Origin: Actinomycetota bacterium
GTDB taxonomy: Bacteria > Actinomycetota > Actinomycetes > S36-B12 > UBA10799
Length of the DNA stretch: 5,925 bases
Direction: 5' to 3'
Assembly: GCA_003452655.1 (NCBI GenBank)
Contig: DMNR01000205.1
Location: 1-5,925, forward strand
A program made the position numbers and the translations under genes. The notes below the pieces were generated by a model. That model was given only the letters and a program-made list of their open reading frames with translations, did not search any database and was not told the origin of the DNA. Within the stretch, counting starts at the first letter, position 1. Every line of letters begins with the position of its first letter. Shown here piece by piece: positions 1 to 5,253 of the stretch.

Positions 1-885
1 CCGCTACTCACTGGGGTCGATTACGCAGCAATGGGAGCGTCGCTGGAGACGGCGATCTGGTGGCTTGCAATCGTGGCTGTCGTGATGGGTCAGATTGCCT
101 TCATTCCGCAAGGTACTTCGATGATGTGCGCCGTCGGCCGACCAATCCCATTGCGGCCAATGACGATCTTGCAGCCGGCCGTCGCCTTCATCTCGTTCGC
201 CGTACCGGGAATGGCCGGGCGCGTGGCGATGGAAAGTGCGTTCCTCTACAAGTACGGCATCGCCCCAGCGGTCTCGGTAACAAAGGGAGCGCTCGATTCG
301 TTTTCCGGGTTCATCGTTCAAGCAGTCATCCTGGTCATTGCATTCTTGACTGGAGCGCTAACTCTGCCCCAATCAAGTTCAAGCTCAAGTTCGAGTTCAA
401 GTAGTAGCGGTTCTTGGATCATGATCGCCGTGGTCGTCCTACTGGCCGTGGCAACGGTCGTGGTTGTGCTTCGAGTTAAGAAGATTCACGACCGCGTGGT
501 CCCGGAAATCAAGAACGCATGGGAAGCACTGATCGAGGTATTTCGGTCACCGAAACTGGCGTTCGGACTACTGGGAAGCCAACTGGCGGTCCAACTTATC
601 TGGGGCCTGGCGTTGTGGATCGCGTTGCTCTCGATGGGTGTGCATCTGAGCCTGATCTCTTGCACGGCTGTCGTGGTCGCGACGTCGTTGCTGCAGGGAA
701 TCATTCCGGTTCCGGGTGGAATCGGGGTGTCAGAAGCCGTCATGTCCGCATTTCTCGTGCCTCTTGGAGTCCCGTCTGAGATTGCGCTGGGAGCCACGAT
801 CATCTGGCGTGTGTCGACGTTCTACCTGCCCGCGATCGAGGGATTCTTCGCCTCGCGGTACCTCAGCAAGCGGGGTTTCCTGTAG
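1..885 (+). CDS. Flippase-like / lysylphosphatidylglycerol synthase TM-region family membrane protein, 5'-partial
   Basis: The frame is open from base 1 through a TAG stop at 883-885, so the true start probably lies left of the window; the first internal ATG is at 31. The visible 294 residues are mostly hydrophobic helices (for example about 18-36, 106-122, 139-158, 190-215, 222-236). They include the motif PVPGGIGVSEA at visible residues 236-246, typical of the YbhN/AglD/MprF-type integral membrane family (PF03706). Members move or modify lipid-linked substrates in the cytoplasmic membrane, and many actinobacterial members have no assigned substrate. Twelve consecutive serines (residues 125-136) lie between two helices. 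The basic segment after the second of these helices (RVKKIHDR) suggests, by the positive-inside rule, that the Ser loop faces outward. The family is confident from the motif and topology; the substrate cannot be told. No soluble aminoacyltransferase domain follows, so this is not a complete MprF. Confidence 0.85.
   Translation, partial: PLLTGVDYAAMGASLETAIWWLAIVAVVMGQIAFIPQGTSMMCAVGRPIPLRPMTILQPAVAFISFAVPGMAGRVAMESAFLYKYGIAPAVSVTKGALDSFSGFIVQAVILVIAFLTGALTLPQSSSSSSSSSSSSGSWIMIAVVVLLAVATVVVVLRVKKIHDRVVPEIKNAWEALIEVFRSPKLAFGLLGSQLAVQLIWGLALWIALLSMGVHLSLISCTAVVVATSLLQGIIPVPGGIGVSEAVMSAFLVPLGVPSEIALGATIIWRVSTFYLPAIEGFFASRYLSKRGFL
373..408 (+). repeat. Poly-serine codon tract made of alternating TCN/AGY codons
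   Basis: Twelve successive serine codons run TCA AGT TCA AGC TCA AGT TCG AGT TCA AGT AGT AGC, so the DNA is an imperfect hexanucleotide (TCAAGY) tandem repeat inside the flippase-like gene. It sits in a predicted outward-facing loop between two membrane helices. Alternation between the two serine codon families shows expansion of a hexamer unit rather than of one codon. Copy number could vary by slippage in steps of six bases without breaking the frame (inference). Confidence 0.8.
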
Positions 886-898
886 GAAACTCTTGTGT

Positions 899-908
899 CA
901 ACTAGTTG
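899..908. promoter_or_regulatory. Perfect 10-bp palindrome in the 886-1022 intergenic region
   Basis: CAACTAGTTG is exactly self-complementary and lies 14 bp past the flippase stop, ahead of the small leader-peptide gene. GTCAACTA at 897-904 is echoed by GTCAAACTA at 910-918, so there is also a short direct repeat. The rest of 886-1022 holds TGACGTCA (943-950, another 8-bp palindrome) but no convincing -35/-10 pair; TTGATT at 980-985 is a possible -35 without a good -10 partner. It may be an operator for the peptide gene; chance is also possible. Confidence 0.25.
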
Positions 909-1022
909 GTCAAACTACCGGGATGACTTCTGGGTCGTACGGGTGACGTCAAGTGCCACGCACGAGTCTTAGGCGTACCTTGATTAGACGAATTCCGTTC
1001 GAGCGTGAGATGTGAGGTTGTC

Positions 1023-1160
1023 ATGGCTCCCGAAGGCGCAAAACCTGCACCAGAACCCATCGATGAGGATGCCTTGGATGCCGTCAGCGGTGGTCAGATG
1101 ATGAACTCCACTGAGCTCGTCTACGCCAGCACGTACGTGCCATTCGACTCGTCCTTTTAA
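1023..1160 (+). CDS. Double-glycine leader peptide precursor (bacteriocin/RiPP-like), 45 aa
   Basis: The ORF starts at an ATG preceded by GAGG four to five bases upstream and ends at TAA. Residues 11-24 read EPIDEDALDAVSGG, a classic double-glycine leader: acidic, with A-L and V-S-G-G spacing, the type cut after GG by C39 peptidase-containing ABC exporters. This leaves a 21-residue core (residues 25-45), rich in Ser/Thr/Tyr, free of Cys and ending PFDSSF. Coding status is supported by the convergent gene at 1204-1326, whose leader matches at 8 of 14 residues and conservatively at 4 more, with synonymous codon differences at shared positions. No modifying enzyme, protease, exporter or immunity gene is in view. 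The product could be an unmodified class II-type bacteriocin, a modified RiPP or a signalling peptide. The leader type is fairly sure; the function is unknown. Confidence 0.72.
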   Translation: MAPEGAKPAPEPIDEDALDAVSGGQMMNSTELVYASTYVPFDSSF

Positions 1161-1164
1161 GACA

Positions 1165-1188
1165 CGTCTGGCGGTGCGCGGCCAGACG
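1165..1188. terminator. Hairpin between the two convergent leader-peptide genes
   Basis: CGTCTGGC (1165-1172) pairs exactly with GCCAGACG (1181-1188) around an 8-base loop. It begins 4 bp after the plus-strand peptide stop and ends 15 bp before the minus-strand peptide stop, where a shared bidirectional terminator would sit. Read on the minus strand the stem is followed by TGTCTT, a weak U-rich tail; on the plus strand there is none. Many actinobacterial terminators lack a clear U-tract. Confidence 0.55.
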
Positions 1189-1203
1189 CATTCGCGGGTC
1201 GCG

Positions 1204-1326
1204 TCAAGTCAAGGTCGTGTTTACGGGCTTAACGATCTTCCCGCCGGTCACCGTCTCCAGGGCCTCATCGTCAATCGCTTCGACGCCAAGTTCGGTCGGC
1301 TTGTTTGCTGACTCGTCGAGATTCAC
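1204..1326 (-). CDS. Double-glycine leader peptide precursor (bacteriocin/RiPP-like), 40 aa
   Basis: I place the start at the GTG at 1324-1326 because AAGGAG lies five bases upstream. The frame stays open further upstream, but that stretch runs into the DUF192 gene. Residues 16-29 read EAIDDEALETVTGG, matching the plus-strand peptide's EPIDEDALDAVSGG. The predicted core after GG is only 11 residues, KIVKPVNTTLT: basic/hydrophobic, Thr-rich and without Cys. The gene starts 35 bp after the stop of the DUF192 lipoprotein on the same strand, so a shared transcript is likely. Different cores on similar leaders suggest that one maturation/export machinery serves both. The very short core makes a membrane-pore bacteriocin unlikely; a modified peptide or pheromone fits better (inference). 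No processing enzyme is visible in the window. Confidence 0.7.
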   Translation of the reverse strand: MNLDESANKPTELGVEAIDDEALETVTGGKIVKPVNTTLT

Positions 1327-1361
1327 ATTTGCTCCTTCGCTGAGGATTGCTGATTCGCGCG

Positions 1362-1874
1362 TTATGCCGCGCTGACAAGAAGTTGGTCGCCGGGCTTGAG
1401 GCCAAGCTTGGCGGATAGTCCCGACTGAATTTCGATGACTTGGTCGACCGGACCCTTGGATGAGAACACCGGACACGGATCTGAGGTACACGGTGGCGCT
1501 TGGGCAGCGATCGACTCAACGACACCGCCACGCAGGTAGATGATGTCGAGCGGGATCAAGGTGTCCTTCATCCAGAACCCGACTTGCTCCGGTTGTTTTA
1601 CCATGAACATCATTCCGCGATCGGCTGGTAATTCCGTTCGGAACATCAGCCCGGTCTCGAGCTGAACCGGAGTTCTCGCAACTTCGAGTCGAATCAACTT
1701 CCCGCCGATCGTCACGCTCGCGAGGAGGGGCAGTTGCTGGGCCGCGGTTGGTGCGGATGCAGCGGTCGGGCCGGTGCCTTGATTGACGGTTGCGTTGGAG
1801 GAGGAATTCGCAGTCCCACAGGCTGCCAACGGAACGAGTGCCACCGCGAGCAACAGCGTTTGCCACTGACGCAC
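1362..1874 (-). CDS. DUF192 family lipoprotein, 170 aa
   Basis: The start is the GTG at 1872-1874, with AGGAGG seven bases upstream. Residues 2-18 form a lipoprotein signal ending in a lipobox (LAAC, Cys19), so the protein should be lipid-anchored on the outer face of the membrane. A Ser/Thr/Ala-rich linker runs to about residue 50. The DUF192 (PF02643) domain fills residues 52-170: R-T-P-x-x-x-x-x-GLMFR (67-79), a GMMF turn (87-90), the hallmark FWMKDTLIPLDIIY (100-113), a PPC...CP pair (Cys129 and Cys134), and a final GLKPGD. The biochemical role of this domain is not established. The longer open frame upstream to 2201 overlaps the hydrolase gene and is not used, since the signal peptide and ribosome site fix the start. 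A leader-peptide gene follows 35 bp downstream. Confidence 0.9.
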   Translation of the reverse strand: MRQWQTLLLAVALVPLAACGTANSSSNATVNQGTGPTAASAPTAAQQLPLLASVTIGGKLIRLEVARTPVQLETGLMFRTELPADRGMMFMVKQPEQVGFWMKDTLIPLDIIYLRGGVVESIAAQAPPCTSDPCPVFSSKGPVDQVIEIQSGLSAKLGLKPGDQLLVSAA

Positions 1875-1987
1875 TTGCCGTCCTCCTAGCGATCCCAACT
1901 TCCCCGCCAAGCGACGGGGCATCTGCCCGTGAAGCGTAGTGCAGGGGGGCGCAGAAGGGCTCGCTCGTCCGTTGCGCTCGGTGGCGA

Positions 1988-2001
1988 GGCGCAGCGGCGC
2001 C
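1988..2001 (-). terminator. Small GC hairpin just after the hydrolase stop
   Basis: GGCGC and GCGCC flank a four-base loop and begin 3 bp past the TAA at 2005-2007 on the minus strand. There is no U-tract, so this is a weak terminator candidate. The remaining intergenic stretch to the DUF192 start (about 110 bp) shows only the AGGAGG ribosome site and a loose CCCCG/CGGGG pairing near 1903-1920; no clear promoter was found. Confidence 0.25.
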
Positions 2002-2004
2002 GCG

Positions 2005-2748
2005 TTATCCGCCCAGCGTCCGCCGGAAGAATGCCACGGTCTGCGCCATCGCCTCATCCGTTGCTTGGGGGTTCCAACGCGGCCCGATGTCACGGCCGAA
2101 CGCATGCTCGGCGTCGTAGAGGTGCCAGTCGAAGTCGACGCCTGATTCTTGCAGTTGCTTGTGGATGATCTGCAAGCCATCGGCAGGGGTGTGCGGGTCA
2201 CGTGAGCCGAAGATCATCAGAAGTTCACCGCTGATTTCGCCGCTTCGGGCTAACGTCCCGGCATCCGCGTCTGCACCGAGCTTCCCATCGTGCAGGCCCG
2301 TCGCGTACCAACAAGCGGTCGCGGCCACCTCGGACTGCAACGCGGCGCGGAATGCGATGTGCCCGCCCGTGCAATGACCGGCAATGCCCAACGGAGCGAT
2401 CGAAACTCTTGGATACTCGCGCAGCCAGGTCAGTCCCCCCGCGACGTCCTCATCGAATTGGGCTGCATATAGCGCCTCGACGTCGGCTTGTCCTCGTTCC
2501 TTACCCGCGTCGTCAAACTCCAAGACGGTGCCCGCCGGTTCGATCCGGTAGTAGATCTCCGGCGCGGCAACAACGAACCCGTAGCTAGCGAGTCGTTTGA
2601 CCCAGCGCAGAGTCGAATCTGACAGCTGGAAAATGTCGGAATAGAAGAGGATTCCGGGGTAGCGCTTGTCGTCGGCCGGGGCCGCAACGAATGTGCGCAT
2701 GACCTTTCCTTGAACCGGGACGTCCACGTACGAGGTGTCAATCTGCAT
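2005..2748 (-). CDS. Dienelactone hydrolase family protein, 247 aa
   Basis: This is a single alpha/beta-hydrolase domain. The nucleophile is Cys126 in GHCTGG (family pattern G-x-C-x-G-G), the acid Asp184 in GSRDPHTP, and the base His215 in DAEHAFGRD, so the triad is intact and correctly spaced. The family hydrolyses cyclic esters such as dienelactones formed in aromatic (chlorocatechol) breakdown, but many homologues are general cytosolic esterases and no aromatic-pathway gene is nearby. I chose the ATG at 2746-2748 because the family homology begins there (MQIDTSYVDV) and the length is usual. It has no Shine-Dalgarno, but TAAGCT lies seven bases upstream and could be the -10 of a leaderless transcript. 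The frame continues to an ATG at 2878-2880, preceded by AGGAAG and GGAGGA, which would add 44 residues unlike the family. The gene stands alone; its substrate is unknown. Confidence 0.88.
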   Translation of the reverse strand: MQIDTSYVDVPVQGKVMRTFVAAPADDKRYPGILFYSDIFQLSDSTLRWVKRLASYGFVVAAPEIYYRIEPAGTVLEFDDAGKERGQADVEALYAAQFDEDVAGGLTWLREYPRVSIAPLGIAGHCTGGHIAFRAALQSEVAATACWYATGLHDGKLGADADAGTLARSGEISGELLMIFGSRDPHTPADGLQIIHKQLQESGVDFDWHLYDAEHAFGRDIGPRWNPQATDEAMAQTVAFFRRTLGG

Positions 2749-2878
2749 GGCCGAGAGCTTACTGCGATTGATGAGATCGGCTGCCCAACCGAGAAATTTG
2801 GAACGCCGTGGTTTAACTAGGACATCGTCCGGGTAAAACTTAGTCACTGAAGAAACGCACTCACGAAAGGAGCCCGTC

Positions 2879-2908
2879 ATGGACTTCCTATTCCTCCGTC
2901 TGCGCTAG
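2879..2908 (+). CDS. Tiny ORF 1 with Shine-Dalgarno, MDFLFLRLR
   Basis: AAAGGAG (2866-2872) lies six bases ahead of an ATG opening a nine-codon frame, MDFLFLRLR, then TAG. It is paired with a second tiny ORF 41 bp downstream that has the same GAAAGGA-to-ATG distance (14 bases from the first G) and a similarly hydrophobic, Leu- and Arg-containing product. It resembles a leader peptide or micro-peptide gene, but no plus-strand gene follows for over 2 kb. The opposite strand here is the possible 5' leader of the hydrolase gene. It is too short for statistical support. Confidence 0.35.
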   Translation: MDFLFLRLR

Positions 2909-2949
2909 TCACCAAATCTCCGCCCCCGATCTCAAGAAAGGAACGTGAC

Positions 2950-2982
2950 ATGCTCTGTTTCATCCGAATCCTGCTCCCGTAG
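2950..2982 (+). CDS. Tiny ORF 2 with Shine-Dalgarno, MLCFIRILLP
   Basis: AAAGGA (2937-2942) lies seven bases ahead of an ATG opening a ten-codon frame, MLCFIRILLP, then TAG. Its composition (Leu, Ile, Phe, one Arg) resembles tiny ORF 1. A long hairpin starts 35 bp past its stop. The arrangement recalls an attenuator leader, but there is no gene to attenuate on this strand; a dual-function small RNA or a short membrane-active peptide is the alternative. Both are inference. Confidence 0.35.
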   Translation: MLCFIRILLP

Positions 2983-3017
2983 TGGCAGACCTGCCTTATC
3001 CATGGCTCCATCAACGC

Positions 3018-3070
3018 AAAGATGCCTGCTCGAAACTGTTCTCACCCCTCAGTCTCTGGCGGGCATCTTT
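3018..3070 (+). terminator. Long two-part hairpin downstream of the tiny ORFs and next to the kinase gene end
   Basis: AAAGATGCCTGC (3018-3029) pairs with GCGGGCATCTTT (3059-3070) over 12 bp with one G-U pair. Inside it GAAACTG (3032-3038) pairs with CAGTCTC (3050-3056) with one mismatch, leaving an 11-base C-rich loop (TTCTCACCCCT). The arm ends in CTTT on the plus strand. In minus-strand RNA the G-U becomes an A-C mismatch, so pairing is better on the plus strand. It lies 4 bp beyond the kinase stop, so it could terminate the minus-strand kinase operon, the plus-strand tiny-ORF transcript, or both. Confidence 0.5.
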
Positions 3071-3074
3071 GGCG

Positions 3075-4427
3075 CTATTGGACTTCGGATTCGGCCAACG
3101 ATGGCCAGCTGACTTCGAAGCAGGCGCCGGTCTCGGAATCGACGATCTTCACGTCACCGCCAGATGCCAGCGCTGCCTGTCGGACTAGGGCAAGGCCCAG
3201 ACCAGTCCCACCAGGGATGGATTGACTTCCTCGCGTAAACCGAGTGAATACCCTCTCGCGTTCGTCGGGCGGAATGCCCGGTCCGTCATCACGAACCTCC
3301 AAGCGCACGCGTTGGCCATCATCAGTGACATCGATCCGGACCTGCGACTGCGCATAATCCAGGGCATTGCCCACCAACTCGTCGAGGATGCGTTCGACCT
3401 CGCCGATCGGCGTTCGCACAGGCGCCGCAACGTAGTCGCACAACAGCGTGATTCCTCGCTCGGATGCCAGGCCCTCCCAATCAATCGTTCTGGTGTGCGC
3501 ACTTTCGCCGACGTCGACGATCACATTCTCGGCTGCCGTCTCCGCCGTTGCCAACGCCAGCACTTGATCGACGCGCCGGGCAAGGCGATCTACCTCCAGC
3601 ATTGCCGCCTCGGCCTGCGCAACTGTTTCTGGGCTGCCCGCGGTGTCGGCAATTGTCTCGAGGCGAAGTCGCATTGCCGCCAACGGCGTCCGCAGGTGAT
3701 GCGATGCGTCCGCAGCGACCGCCCGGGAGCGGTCGAGCATTGCATCGAGCTTTCCCGCCGTCTCGTCCAGTGCATCAGCAACGTTCTGGACTTCGCGAGG
3801 ACCCTTGACATTGCCTACGCGTGCCGATGGGTTCTCGCCGACCCGGGCAGCACCATCGGTTAGACGGGCAAGCGGCCGCGACAAGGCACGAGCAAGGCCC
3901 CACGACGCAAGCAAGGCAGCGATCAGTACGAGCGCCAGGATGGTGATCAAGGCGTAGACGAGGGCGCGAACGTCCTGTTGGACTTCAGTCTCGGGAACGG
4001 ACAGGCGCACCGCGCCAATCACTTGCGACCCGTCTTTGATCGGTACTGCCACATACCGAAGTTCGGTACTCAGCGTCGTGGAATAGCGCACGCCCGCGGC
4101 GATCCCGCCCTTCAGAGCTGACGCCATCTCCGTGCGCTGGAAGTCTGAACCGACTGTTGCGCCCTCGCTATCCGTGAGGACCTTGCTTTGGGCGTCAACA
4201 ACTGTGACCCGCACGCCGGTGCGTGATTCGTACGAGTTCACGAGGGCAGGCCACTGCGCAGGCGGGATGCTCCCCAGATCACCGCTGATGACGAGTGCAT
4301 CGCGTTCCAGCCCGAGGGAAAGCCTGTCGTACTGATAGGAGCGAAACACGACGACCAATGGGATCGACATCGCGATGACCAACAACCCGGTGAGCAGGGT
4401 CATGGCCAGACTGATCCGTCTAGTCAC
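3075..4427 (-). CDS. Two-component sensor histidine kinase (HAMP-HisKA-HATPase), 450 aa
   Basis: This is the membrane sensor partner of the regulator at 4420-5085. Helix 1 spans about residues 8-28 and helix 2 about 155-175; between them lies an extracytoplasmic sensor region of about 125 residues with no recognisable ligand motif. A HAMP linker follows (about 176-232, RALSRPLARLTDGAARV). The dimerisation/phosphoacceptor H-box is SHHLRTPL with His243 as the phosphorylated residue. The ATPase domain has its N box at ELVGNALDYA (Asn354), G1 at DDGPGI and G2 at GGTGLGLALV. The residue after the phospho-His is His, not the usual Glu/Asp; to my knowledge this occurs in a group of actinobacterial kinases. 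The start is a GTG overlapping the regulator's stop by 8 bp, so translation is probably coupled. The order regulator then kinase on one transcript is usual. The signal sensed is unknown. Confidence 0.95.
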   Translation of the reverse strand: MTRRISLAMTLLTGLLVIAMSIPLVVVFRSYQYDRLSLGLERDALVISGDLGSIPPAQWPALVNSYESRTGVRVTVVDAQSKVLTDSEGATVGSDFQRTEMASALKGGIAAGVRYSTTLSTELRYVAVPIKDGSQVIGAVRLSVPETEVQQDVRALVYALITILALVLIAALLASWGLARALSRPLARLTDGAARVGENPSARVGNVKGPREVQNVADALDETAGKLDAMLDRSRAVAADASHHLRTPLAAMRLRLETIADTAGSPETVAQAEAAMLEVDRLARRVDQVLALATAETAAENVIVDVGESAHTRTIDWEGLASERGITLLCDYVAAPVRTPIGEVERILDELVGNALDYAQSQVRIDVTDDGQRVRLEVRDDGPGIPPDERERVFTRFTRGSQSIPGGTGLGLALVRQAALASGGDVKIVDSETGACFEVSWPSLAESEVQ

Positions 4428-5085
4428 TGGTTGCGCTCTGTTCGACCAGCCGGTAGCCGACTCCTCGGATGGCTTCGATCACGATCGTTGGAGGCAACTT
4501 TTTGCGAAGCGTCGTCACGTGGACGTCGAGAGATTTCCCGCTACCGACCCAGACTGGATCCCAGATCCGGGCGTATAGCTCAGTGCGGGGGACAACCCGC
4601 CCAGGCTCTTCGGCGAGGACGGCAAGTAGGTCGAACTCCTTTGGCGTCAGGCCGAGCTCTGTGCCGTCGTGGGTCGCGGAATGTTGGTCACGATCGATCG
4701 TGATTCCGCCGAACGCCATTGTTTCGTTGGCAGCAGGTCGACGCCGAACGTTCGCGCGAATGCGGGCCGCCAATTCACGAAGTGAGAAGGGCTTGACGAT
4801 GTAGTCGTCGGCACCGAGCTCAAGCCCCTGTACACGGTCGGATTCTTGACCGCGGGCAGACACGATGAGGATCGGAACTTCGGAACGTTGGCGGATTGCT
4901 TTGCAGACTTCCAGGCCGTCGATATCAGGAAGGCCAAGATCGAGGAGAACCACGTCCGCAGCTCGGGCATCCTCGATTCCTTGAGTGCCGGTATTCGCCC
5001 ACTGGACCTCGAATCCGTGACGGGCTAAACCCTCCACCAAGGGCTGTGCCATGGATGGATCGTCCTCAATCAGCACTACGCGCAT
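4420..5085 (-). CDS. OmpR/PhoB-family response regulator, 221 aa
   Basis: The N-terminal receiver domain (about 1-115) has the acidic pocket Glu7-Asp8-Asp9, phosphoacceptor Asp49 in VVLLDLGLPD, Ser76, and Lys98 in the KPF turn. The C-terminal winged-helix DNA-binding domain (about 128-217) shows LTPKEFDLLAVL, the recognition-helix region SLDVHVTTLRKKL and the wing IEAIRGVGYRLV. All activation residues are present. I start at the ATG at 5083-5085 (MRVVLIEDD), the usual family start. A GTG seven codons upstream (5104-5106) is in frame but adds residues outside the fold; neither has a strong ribosome site. It shares an operon with the kinase (8-bp overlap) and is divergent from the surface-protein genes at 5254. 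It probably binds the TYAAC repeats at 5147-5171 (inference). Confidence 0.96.
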   Translation of the reverse strand: MRVVLIEDDPSMAQPLVEGLARHGFEVQWANTGTQGIEDARAADVVLLDLGLPDIDGLEVCKAIRQRSEVPILIVSARGQESDRVQGLELGADDYIVKPFSLRELAARIRANVRRRPAANETMAFGGITIDRDQHSATHDGTELGLTPKEFDLLAVLAEEPGRVVPRTELYARIWDPVWVGSGKSLDVHVTTLRKKLPPTIVIEAIRGVGYRLVEQSATSD

Positions 5086-5094
5086 AGGTGAATG

Positions 5095-5106
5095 GTGACA
5101 CGTCAC
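5095..5106. promoter_or_regulatory. Inverted repeat GTGAC-N2-GTCAC upstream of the regulator start
   Basis: GTGAC and GTCAC flank two bases and lie 9 bp upstream of the regulator ATG. It overlaps the alternative GTG start, so it is either leader or, with that start, coding. A second small inverted repeat, GCGCA-AA-TGCGC, sits at 5132-5143. No protein can be assigned to either. Confidence 0.25.
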
Positions 5107-5146
5107 TCATTCGGCGCACACGTTTCCAAGGGCGCAAATGCGCGGG

Positions 5147-5171
5147 TCAACAGTCCTTAACGTCGCTTAAC
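5147..5171. promoter_or_regulatory. Three TYAAC direct repeats at 10-bp period, candidate OmpR-type regulator site
   Basis: TCAAC (5147-5151), TTAAC (5157-5161) and TTAAC (5167-5171) are spaced exactly ten bases apart, and the last two share the longer CTTAAC. Tandem direct repeats at about one helical turn are the usual target of OmpR/PhoB-type dimers. The site lies between the divergent regulator (start 5085) and the surface-protein gene (start 5254), so it could control both. No clear -35/-10 could be fixed; TTGCCT at 5177-5182 and GATAGA or GAATAC nearby are weak options. Confidence 0.5.
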
Positions 5172-5253
5172 CAACTTTGCCTTCATATCTGCCGATAGAC
5201 CGAATACGTTGCAAACCAACGCAGAACTGATCGATCGATTGAGGAGTGCCAAA

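Noticed and set aside
1327..1491. Longer version of the minus-strand leader peptide starting inside the DUF192 gene
   Set aside because: The added residues are an out-of-frame reading of DUF192; AAGGAG plus GTG at 1326 gives a normal short precursor.
1875..2201. Upstream extension of the DUF192 reading frame by 109 codons on the minus strand
   Set aside because: It overlaps the hydrolase gene in another frame. The lipoprotein signal and the AGGAGG-GTG start at 1874 explain the gene without it.
2911..2940. C-rich stretch (CGCCCCCG) considered as an actinobacterial 6C small RNA
   Set aside because: There is no flanking stem to present the cytosines in a loop and no second C-rich hairpin of the expected kind.
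2945..3112. GTG-started 55-residue plus-strand frame overlapping tiny ORF 2 and the kinase end
   Set aside because: The Shine-Dalgarno is only two bases from this GTG, too close; the ATG at 2950 in another frame has normal spacing. The frame runs into antisense kinase sequence.
3222..3863. 213-codon plus-strand ORF opposite the kinase
   Set aside because: It is antisense to strongly conserved HisKA/HATPase coding sequence, Cys/Arg-rich with no domain, and is a mirror of the kinase codon bias.
5209..5253. TTG-started extension of the Ser-rich protein
   Set aside because: There is no ribosome site for the TTG, whereas GAGGAG is correctly placed for the ATG at 5254, directly before the signal/anchor.
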